Shown here one piece after another: positions 58,229-64,000 of a DNA stretch of 64,000 nt. The DNA lies in assembly GCF_016865485.1 (NCBI RefSeq), contig NZ_AP024452.1, positions 3,370,501 to 3,434,500 on the forward strand, read 5' to 3'. This DNA comes from Luteitalea sp. TBR-22. Its GTDB lineage: Bacteria; Acidobacteriota; Vicinamibacteria; Vicinamibacterales; Vicinamibacteraceae. The position numbers were made by a program, and so were the translations under genes. Within the stretch, counting starts at the first letter, position 1. Each line of letters begins with the position of its first letter. The notes below the pieces were generated by a model. That model was not told the DNA's origin and did no database searches. It saw only the letters and a program-made list of their open reading frames with translations.

Positions 58229-61200
58229 ACCACGCTCACGCCTGCCGGCGTGGCCGGCGCCGTCGTGTCGCTACTCGCCTGGACGGTGAGCTTCCCTGCC
58301 GACGCCGGTGCGTAGCCGTTGCCCGTACCGTCGAGGTCGGCGTAGATCCACTCGCCGCCATTCGTGGTGCTGTAGCGATAGGCGTAATCGAACGCCCCGG
58401 TCGCCTCGGGCAACAGGCTCGCCACGAACTCGTCGTTGTTGCCCGCATCGGTGTGGAAGGCGGCATCCACCCACGTCCACGCGCCGGCCGCGGGATCACT
58501 CCCCGAGGGGCCGTATCCGAGTTGTGCCCGCAGCGACGGCGTGGGGCCGGGCTGGTTGGTCACGCCGTCGATCCAGGCCTGCCCGTACACACTGGACGTG
58601 CGGGTCACGGCACTGATCGTGTGCGTGATCGTCGGCGGCCACTGCAGGTTGGCCCACCCGATCGACAGGCGCGGCATGGCACGCACCTCGTTGGACGAGG
58701 CCCCCTCGTTGCCCACCTCGTCGAGGGTGCGGACCACGTAGTAGTACGGCGTGCCGTTGCGAAGCCCGGTATCGGTGAACGTCGTCGTACCCAGGGCAGT
58801 CGACACCGGGGTGAAGCCGCCGCCACTCACCGGACTGCGATGGACGACGTACGCCGCCGCCCCAGGCACGGCACTCCAGGCGAGGGAGACGCGGCCGTCC
58901 TGCTCGGCAGTGACACGGAGGTCCGTGGCGGGCGGGGGCGGCGTCAGGTCGATCGCTCCCGTGAGCAGCAGCAGCGCGCCCTGCGCGGGCACGTCGACCG
59001 TGAGCGCCAGGCCCTCGACCGACACCGTGGCCCCCGGCGCCGCGCCGACGCCATGCGCGACGTGGAAGGAGGTGCCTTCCGGCACGAACCCGCTCATCGG
59101 CACCGCGAACGTCCATGGCGTGTCGCCGCGGTTGATCAGCAACGCTGCCGCGTGCGCGTCGGTGCGACGCCCGAGTGCCACGAGATCGTTGGCGTCATCG
59201 GCGAGCAGCGTGCGCAGGTCGCCGGCGATCAGGGCCGCGGACTGCCGGCGGACGGCGATGAGGGATTGGTAGTGTCCGAACAGGTCGAGGTCGGGCGTGC
59301 CGCCGAGATCCGGCCACGGGTACGTGCGCCGATCATCGGGATCGTCGTCGCCGGTCACGCCCACCTCGTCGCCGTAGTACACGGTCGGCGCCCCCGGCAT
59401 GAAGAACTGGATCATGGACGCCAGCGCGAAGTTCCGCTTCCCCACCGCGAGATTGGCCGGGTTCCATTCCTTGTCGGCGGCCGTTTCCGCACCCGGCGTC
59501 AGCGTCCAGAGCGCGCGTTCGGTGTCGTGGCTATCCAGCAGGTTCATCAGCGCGAAGTACGACGCGGTGGGATAGTTCTCGCGGATGGACTCGAGCCGTG
59601 CCGCGAACTCCGACGGCAGCAGCCGCCGCCCGCTGTCCGGGAACCCCTTGGCATCGAACGGTTGCGGCGCGAGCAACCCGAGCACGGCGTCGCGCAGCCG
59701 ATAGTTCATCGTGGCATCGGCCGTGTCGCCGCGCAGGTGCCGCAGCAGCACCGAGTCCTTCTGCCAGAGCTCGCCGATGATGAGCGCGTCCGCTCGGGTG
59801 TCCTTCACGGCGCTGCGAAACGCTTCCCAGTAGCCCGCCGGGAACGACGTGTCGCCCATGACGTCGAGGCGCCAGCCGGCGGCGCCCTGTCGCAGCCACT
59901 GGCGAGCCACGCTGCCCTGCCCTGTCAGGAAGAAGGCGTGCACGGCCGGCACGGACTTGTTCAGCACCGGCAGGCTGTCGAAGCCGAACCAGCCGGCGTA
60001 AGCGGTGTCGTTGCCTCCCGGAGACGACGGCGCGCACGGGCCGGGTTCGCTCGCCGGCCTGAAGTAGAACCAGGGACGGAAGGGAGAGGCGCCGGATTCG
60101 CAGGCGCCGACCCTCTGGTAGCGCCGGTACCGGTCGAACCAGGATCCGTCGGACGACACGTGATTGAAGACGCCGTCGAGCAGCAGCCGCATGCCGCGCT
60201 GCTGGGTGCGCTTGACGAGGTTCTCCCAGTCCTTGGCCGTGCCAAGGGCCGGGTCGATGCGCAGGTAGTCCTGCGTGTCGTAGCCGTGGTTGGACGCGGC
60301 GTCGAAGATCGGGTTGAGGTAGAGCGTGTTCACGCCGAGGGCCTGCAGGTACTCGACCTGCTGGTCGATCCCGCGGAGATCGCCGCCGAAGTAGTCGCGC
60401 CCGCGCGGCATCTCGACCAGCGGACTCCAGCTCGGCGGCGCGGGATCGAAACGCCACGGGCAGTTGGTCGCGGCATCGGCGTAGTTCCGGCAGTAGCCTT
60501 CGGGCAGGGTCTGCCAGTCGAGCGCGAGCACCGGATCGGCGTAGCGCGCGCTTCCGGTGCGCAGGTCGTTGTTGGCGCGCCCGTTGCGGAAGCGGTCCGG
60601 GAAGATCTGGTAGATGACCGCACCGGGCGCCCAACTCGGGACGGTGAATCCGGGCACGTGGAACAACAGCGCGTAGCTGTAGTCCAGGATGTCGTCGCTC
60701 ACAATCCCGCGTCCGCCATCGAGCGACGGATGGTCGGCGTAGTAGGCCGTGTCGGTGCCGTCGGACACGATGAAGCGGTACCAGAGGGTCTCGGGCTGCC
60801 CCCGCTGGACGGTCGCCTCCCACAAGTCGCACCCGGGACTGCTGGTGGACGATGGCGAGCAGGGCACGTCGCTGGCGACCACCTGCATGGGCAGCACCTG
60901 TTCGGCGCCGGCATCGGTGTCGTAGACCCGCAGCGTGACCGCTGTCACGTCGGCGTGGTAGGTGCGGAAGCGGAGGGTGACGCGAGTTCCGGCCGGCACG
61001 GCGCCGCCCGGGGATCGATACAGGGTGTCGCGCGAGTCGTGCAGCAGGCCGTCCCACTGCACGGTGTTGTCGGGTAGGGGCGCCCCGCCGCTCACCGTCA
61101 GCACGTGCGTGACCGAGTCGTACGAGAAGATCGCGACGCCACTGGCGCCCACCGTGAAGGCGACGTTCGCGCCGTTGAGGGCGCCACCCGCGCCGTAGTT

Positions 61201-61737
61201 CTCGTCCCAGCCCTCGTTGATGGCGACCTTTGCTTCGTACGCCCCGGCCGGCACGCCCGTGGCGGTGAAGGTGTAGGTGCCGTCGCCCTCGGGGTCCTGC
61301 AGCCACGACCGCAGGCATCCCGGGTCCCAGTCAGAGCCGCAGCCCAGCTCGGACTGGTGGCTGCCGGCCACGACGGCGATCACGCTGGTGCGATTGGTCG
61401 TGACCCAGTGCGACTTGTGGTCGTAGTAGAACTTCACGCTCGCGGCGCTGGCGAGCGGGAGCTGGATGTTCGCGCCGCCGGGCCCGCCGTAGCTCTCGTC
61501 CCAGGAGCCGTTCAGTGCCGCCTTGAACTCGTGGGCGCCCGCAGGCACCGTGAACGTCCCCTGCCACACGTCGTCGCCGGCGTCGTACGTCAGGGCGGTG
61601 ACGGCGCATTCGGGCTGCCAGTCACCCGGGCATCCCAGCTCCGACTGGAGGTTGCCGGCGATGGTCACCGAGGTGGGCGCCGGACTCCCCGCGAGGAGGG
61701 GCGGAGCCAGACGTACGGCGGCCAGCAGGCCGCACAC
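57967..61737 (-). CDS. Secreted multidomain GH13 alpha-amylase/pullulanase, frameshifted near its C terminus
   Basis: Exported starch- or pullulan-degrading enzyme. After a short signal-like start (GTG 61737) come two X25-type starch-associated modules (VTIAGNLQSELGCPGDWQPE, about 25-110; VAGSHQSELGCGSDWDPGC, about 118-215), a GH13 N-domain (VTLRFRTYHADVTAVTLRVYD) and a TIM barrel: AVIYQIFPDRFRNG, GVFNHVSSDG, nucleophile Asp in AAGWRLDVMGD (about 622), acid Glu in IIGELWQ (about 652), third acidic residue in LLDSHDTER (about 731). FN3 and a glucoamylase/amylase-associated beta domain follow. From about residue 1170 the frame becomes nonsense (RASASHGRWDQ onward, Arg-rich), because one base is missing at 58225-58228; the true end is at 57620. 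Confidence 0.88.
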   Translation of the reverse strand: MCGLLAAVRLAPPLLAGSPAPTSVTIAGNLQSELGCPGDWQPECAVTALTYDAGDDVWQGTFTVPAGAHEFKAALNGSWDESYGGPGGANIQLPLASAASVKFYYDHKSHWVTTNRTSVIAVVAGSHQSELGCGSDWDPGCLRSWLQDPEGDGTYTFTATGVPAGAYEAKVAINEGWDENYGAGGALNGANVAFTVGASGVAIFSYDSVTHVLTVSGGAPLPDNTVQWDGLLHDSRDTLYRSPGGAVPAGTRVTLRFRTYHADVTAVTLRVYDTDAGAEQVLPMQVVASDVPCSPSSTSSPGCDLWEATVQRGQPETLWYRFIVSDGTDTAYYADHPSLDGGRGIVSDDILDYSYALLFHVPGFTVPSWAPGAVIYQIFPDRFRNGRANNDLRTGSARYADPVLALDWQTLPEGYCRNYADAATNCPWRFDPAPPSWSPLVEMPRGRDYFGGDLRGIDQQVEYLQALGVNTLYLNPIFDAASNHGYDTQDYLRIDPALGTAKDWENLVKRTQQRGMRLLLDGVFNHVSSDGSWFDRYRRYQRVGACESGASPFRPWFYFRPASEPGPCAPSSPGGNDTAYAGWFGFDSLPVLNKSVPAVHAFFLTGQGSVARQWLRQGAAGWRLDVMGDTSFPAGYWEAFRSAVKDTRADALIIGELWQKDSVLLRHLRGDTADATMNYRLRDAVLGLLAPQPFDAKGFPDSGRRLLPSEFAARLESIRENYPTASYFALMNLLDSHDTERALWTLTPGAETAADKEWNPANLAVGKRNFALASMIQFFMPGAPTVYYGDEVGVTGDDDPDDRRTYPWPDLGGTPDLDLFGHYQSLIAVRRQSAALIAGDLRTLLADDANDLVALGRRTDAHAAALLINRGDTPWTFAVPMSGFVPEGTSFHVAHGVGAAPGATVSVEGLALTVDVPAQGALLLLTGAIDLTPPPPATDLRVTAEQDGRVSLAWSAVPGAAAYVVHRSPVSGGGFTPVSTALGTTTFTDTGLRNGTPYYYVVRTLDEVGNEGASSNEVRAMPRLSIGWANLQWPPTITHTISAVTRTSSVYGQAWIDGVTNQPGPTPSLRAQLGYGPSGSDPAAGAWTWVDAAFHTDAGNNDEFVASLLPEATGAFDYAYRYSTTNGGEWIYADLDGTGNGYAPASAGKLTVQASSDTTAPATPAGVSVVGPPPRASASHGRWDQLIRRCTVTRSCGRPPAVDRMCRWPWWPAPRATRIRRSLPGRPSTTCFVRSTCRSTARPCLPRSPRRPRRGR

Positions 61738-61870
61738 GAGGACAGCGACGGTCGTTCGGTCTCTCCGGGCGGGGTCAAGCGTGCTCGCCTCGAGCGAGTG
61801 GCCCGGGAGCGGGCGGCCGGGGCGGGTTCGGCGGCGTGGGATGCCCCGGGGCCAGGGCGAGCCGCGCCGG

Positions 61871-61898
61871 TTGACTTCTGCGGAGTTCCGGGGACAAT
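61871..61898 (+). promoter_or_regulatory. Promoter of tRNA-Gly
   Basis: TTGACT (61871-61876), 16-nt spacer, GACAAT (61893-61898), with initiation expected near 61905, just before the tRNA 5' end at 61918. Confidence 0.55.
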
Positions 61899-61917
61899 AC
61901 TGAAGGTTCCCGCGCGT

Positions 61918-61991
61918 GCGGGCTTAGCATAGTGGTAATGCTCTGGCTTCCCAAGCCAGCTAGACGGGTTCGATTCCCGTAGCCCGCTCCA
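61918..61991 (+). tRNA. tRNA-Gly, anticodon CCC
   Basis: Cloverleaf closes fully: acceptor GCGGGCT/AGCCCGC, anticodon stem CTGGC/GCCAG with loop TTCCCAA giving anticodon CCC, T arm with GGTTCGATTCC, discriminator T and an encoded CCA (61989-61991). Reads GGG codons. No duplication of its 3' end is seen in the window, so there is no sign of an integrated element using this tRNA. Confidence 0.96.
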
Positions 61992-62014
61992 CCAACCCAC
62001 GCTGCATCAACGAC

Positions 62015-62131
62015 CTACAGCTTGCCAACCGGGCTGTTCCCCGATTTCTCCATCGCGAACGGATCAGTCAGCAGGCGGATCGCAGGCTCACGTCCGCCCT
62101 CGGCCAGGTGCATTGTCGTGGACGTGGACAT
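62015..62131 (-). CDS. Possible 38-residue small protein next to tRNA-Gly
   Basis: Short open frame beginning MSTSTTMHLAEGGREPAIRL and ending SPVGKL at a TAG. Codons keep the G/C third-position bias of real genes here. No Shine-Dalgarno is evident, and it starts 18 nt from the opposing gene start at 62149. It could equally be the remnant of a longer gene. Listed as a weak candidate. Confidence 0.25.
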   Translation of the reverse strand: MSTSTTMHLAEGGREPAIRLLTDPFAMEKSGNSPVGKL

Positions 62132-62148
62132 CTGACAGGGGTATCGCC

Positions 62149-62628
62149 GTGGCCGACGCCATCATCCTCCGCTTCTCCCACCCCGCCTTCCCGCCAGGGC
62201 GGGTGCAAGGGTTCTCCTTGATCTGGGCCTTCTACGTGAAGGGCTTCATCCCCGAGACGCATTGCCAGTGCTGCTTCAAGGGGCTCCGCGCGCCGAACTT
62301 CCACTCTCGCAATGCCTCCAGTGGCGTGGACATCATCCTCGACCTCCTGGACGTGTCACCGATCGTCTACATCTGCGGCGTGGCGATGGGACCGGAAGAC
62401 CAGCGGAAGTACCGGAACCTCCATCTGCCTGTCCGGTACGAGGAGGGCTCGACGACGTCAGCGACGACGTACAACGGCTACACGGTCGAAGTGACGAACG
62501 CCAGGGCGCTGCCCATTCCTCCCGTGCCTGACGGCTACAACGGCCTGCCCCCGCACCACACGCGCTGCAAGAACTTCCAGTTCGGGTTGGCGACGTTCGG
62601 CACTCGGCAATCGGCGCCGAGAGCGTGA
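62149..62628 (+). CDS. Hypothetical protein of unknown family
   Basis: 159-residue protein starting at a GTG with AGGGG 7 nt upstream. Third codon positions are almost all G or C, as in real genes of this window. Composition is mixed: an aromatic/hydrophobic N-terminal stretch (GFSLIWAFYVKGFIPE), a cysteine group HCQCCFKGLRAPNFHSR, a hydrophobic DIILDLLDVSPIVYICGVAMG, and HTRCKNFQFGLATFGT at the end. The His/Cys pairs could bind a metal. No family recognised, no membrane segment or signal peptide certain. It lies downstream of tRNA-Gly, next to a gene remnant, so it may belong to an acquired patch. Confidence 0.55.
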   Translation: MADAIILRFSHPAFPPGRVQGFSLIWAFYVKGFIPETHCQCCFKGLRAPNFHSRNASSGVDIILDLLDVSPIVYICGVAMGPEDQRKYRNLHLPVRYEEGSTTSATTYNGYTVEVTNARALPIPPVPDGYNGLPPHHTRCKNFQFGLATFGTRQSAPRA

Positions 62629-62673
62629 CGAGGTTCGAGCAGCACGTGTGGGACGGGCCGAAGTCTGCGCCGC

Positions 62674-63069
62674 TCAGGAGGGCACCGATGGATGCCCGGG
62701 CGCTGCCTTGGCCGACGCCGCCCTGATCAACTCGGCAACGGCGTCAGGCGCTTCAAAGTTGGGTGCGTGCCCCACCCCTTCGATACGATGCAGTCGCGCT
62801 CCCCGGATGCCCTCAACGAGCGCATCGGCGTGTACGGGCGGAGACGTTCTGTCCAGCGTGCCGACAACCACGGTGCAGGGCACCTGTACGACGCCCCTGG
62901 CCAGCAGATGCACGGCACCCGCCGCGGACGCAAGAGTGACGAGCCCTGCGACGAAGAGCGGCATGCATCCGCCTTTCGCAAGTGTTTCGGACCACGCTCC
63001 TCCGACCGACGGGAGCCCGCTCCACCCCTTCGCCGATTCCCGACACAGCAGCAGGACCGGCAGCGACGT
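62674..63069 (-). pseudogene. Remnant of an alpha/beta-hydrolase (C-terminal third)
   Basis: About 130 codons open from the TGA of the preceding gene, without a plausible start at the right place. The end is clearly an alpha/beta-hydrolase: core strand VPCTVVVGTLDRTSPPVHA with the catalytic acid position, and the catalytic His in LHRIEGVGHAPNFEAPDAVAELI. Upstream LLLCRESAKGWSGLPSVGGAW resembles an internal helix. The nucleophile elbow (GxSxG) and oxyanion region are missing, so the product cannot be active. An internal ATG at 62964 would give only 96 residues. Confidence 0.7.
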
Positions 63070-63825
63070 TCAGCCGCCCGTGACCAACGCGTCGGGGATC
63101 TCGTGGCGCTCGCCCGACGGGAACGTGACGATCGTCGTGTCGCCCTTCCGCTCGACCGACATGGCCTCGCTGGCGTCCGACGCCGTCGGCTTGCCCTTCT
63201 CGAACAGGATGTTCCGGACGCCGGCCGTGCCGAGTTCGATCTCCACGGTGGCCGTGCCGTCACGGCCCCGACGAATCACGCCGGCCTTGCACGGCTTGGG
63301 CGTCTTGTCGGTGTCGTACGGATTGGCCACGCACGGGATCGAGGCTTCCGCGTGGCGATGCGTGCCCGGCACGAGCGCATCGGCCGACGAGGCGAGCGGA
63401 CGCAACGGCGCGCCGGTCACGCCGATCGTCAGCGCATAGCTGGTGGCTGCCCCCCGACGGGCGATCGCCCTGATCAGGTAGACGCGCACCTTGTAGTCGC
63501 CGTCGGCAGGCAGGCGGCCCTTGTACGAGGCCGCGCCATCGGAGACGTACATGGCCGCGTCGGCGCTGCCCGGCGGCAGCACGTTGAACGAGGTCGACTT
63601 GTTGGTCGGCGCCAGGGTGACGGTGATCGTCTGGCCGGCCGCCGCCTTGACCACGTAGTCGATGGTCTCGTCACCCTTCAACTGCCCCTTGATCGCCGCC
63701 GACGAGGCGCCGGCCGCGAACGCGACCCGTTCGGCCTTTGGCGGGGGCGGCTGGGCAATGGCGGTCGAGGCCAGCGACAGGGCGCCGAGCGCCACGACCA
63801 GGCACGGACGGATGAGCAAGCGCAT
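63070..63825 (-). CDS. Secreted protein resembling inhibitors of g-type lysozyme (PliG-like)
   Basis: 251-residue exported protein: signal peptide residues 1-25 (MRLLIRPCLVVALGALSLAS then TAIAQ). The first half (about 30-140) is a beta-sandwich with GQLKGDETIDYVVKAAAGQT, TSFNVLPPGSADAAMYV and the conserved LPADGDYKVRVYLIRAIARR, which match my knowledge of periplasmic PliG-type g-lysozyme inhibitors and related PPC-like folds. The second half (about 150-251) carries a cysteine pair (PCVANPYDTDKTPKPC) and a small beta domain (TVEIELGTAGVRNILFEKG). A TAGAGT box lies 6 nt before the ATG. Function as a lysozyme inhibitor is inferred from similarity only. Confidence 0.65.
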   Translation of the reverse strand: MRLLIRPCLVVALGALSLASTAIAQPPPPKAERVAFAAGASSAAIKGQLKGDETIDYVVKAAAGQTITVTLAPTNKSTSFNVLPPGSADAAMYVSDGAASYKGRLPADGDYKVRVYLIRAIARRGAATSYALTIGVTGAPLRPLASSADALVPGTHRHAEASIPCVANPYDTDKTPKPCKAGVIRRGRDGTATVEIELGTAGVRNILFEKGKPTASDASEAMSVERKGDTTIVTFPSGERHEIPDALVTGG

Positions 63826-63831
63826 CCCCTG

Positions 63832-63837
63832 ACTCTA
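63832..63837 (-). promoter_or_regulatory. TAnnnT box 6 nt before the PliG-like gene
   Basis: Minus-strand TAGAGT ends 6 nt before the ATG; the CAGGGG in between is too close to serve well as a Shine-Dalgarno. Confidence 0.35.
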
Positions 63838-63900
63838 GCGTTAGGGCGGCTACAGGCGAAAGCCGATTTCCGCCACGAGCCGTAACGGCAGAGAACGGCC

Positions 63901-63921
63901 GGGTGGGACACCCGGCCCTAC
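63901..63921. repeat. GTAG/CTAC palindrome, type A half element
   Basis: CCGGGTG-GGA-CACCCGG followed by CCTACC. Same loop GGA as the right halves at 1630 and 23165, with a different stem. The remaining 79 nt to the window end show nothing recognisable. Confidence 0.65.
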
Positions 63922-64000
63922 CGGTGTGGAGTCTCGGCCCTGAGCCGCGAACGGGATGGGCCGCGTCGGCCCGCGGCCCGACGGTTGTGTCAGGACCTGA

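Noticed and set aside
61991-62148. Attachment site of an integrated element at tRNA-Gly
   Set aside because: No second copy of the tRNA 3' end and no integrase were seen in the 2 kb that remain in the window.

Overview
The window is one contiguous, very GC-rich chromosomal segment. Codons end almost always in G or C, and long open frames appear in several frames as shadows. A large Oar-like TonB receptor with an N-terminal carboxypeptidase-regulatory domain, tandem iron-sulfur GMC oxidoreductases, an S55-peptidase-domain protein, many envelope proteins and a glycan-oriented gene set point to a Gram-negative soil bacterium. Acidobacteriota, probably of the Vicinamibacteria type, is the best guess; this rests on gene content and not on a marker-gene tree.

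Layout. 1-9.5 kb: glycan/sugar use (a truncated and a complete GMC oxidoreductase, a secreted GH78-type rhamnosidase, a divergent TonB receptor). 9.6-19.8 kb: housekeeping genes on the plus strand (GT-C glycosyltransferase, nth, a small zincin, rsmA, RNase J, ftsK, N-acetylmuramoyl-L-alanine amidase). 19.9-24 kb: pepA with a small membrane protein, a secreted PKD-like protein and a two-subunit CoA-transferase. 24-35.3 kb: a minus-strand aromatic amino acid supra-operon in the order trpL(leader)-aroDE-trpE-trpG-trpD-trpC-trpF-trpB-trpA-chorismate mutase-DAHP synthase-tyrA::GNAT, mostly with 1-4 nt stop/start overlaps and headed by what reads as a complete ribosome-mediated Trp attenuator. 35.3-45 kb: S55-domain protein, secreted beta-propeller protein, ECF sigma/anti-sigma pair, two ABC peptide-type permeases behind a sigma-54 activator. 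45.1-53.1 kb: plus-strand run aroC-def-fmt-rsmB, then PASTA protein-rpe-thioesterase-epimerase-bamD, again with 4-nt overlaps. 53-56.2 kb: pgsA, a sugar-nucleotide transferase and a phosphohexomutase. 56.4-64 kb: a Ser/Thr/Gly-rich secreted protein, a large GH13 amylase split by a one-base frameshift from its starch-binding tail, tRNA-Gly(CCC), an unknown gene, a hydrolase remnant and a lysozyme-inhibitor-like protein.

Non-coding structure is unusually rich. (1) Two related families of small intergenic palindromes, bounded by GTAG/CTAC, have stems that change sequence from copy to copy but stay perfectly paired; several supply the TAG stop codon of the upstream gene and one has been absorbed into the nth reading frame. 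(2) Short tandem arrays, all with a 7-bp period but different unit sequences, lie between genes and once inside pepA. (3) Many genes that head a transcript have a TAnnnT (-10-like) box only 6-14 nt before the start codon and no Shine-Dalgarno, suggesting leaderless or near-leaderless mRNAs.

The strongest candidates for something new are the Trp attenuator placed in front of aroDE, the covarying GTAG/CTAC hairpin family, the heptamer arrays and the TyrA-GNAT fusion.
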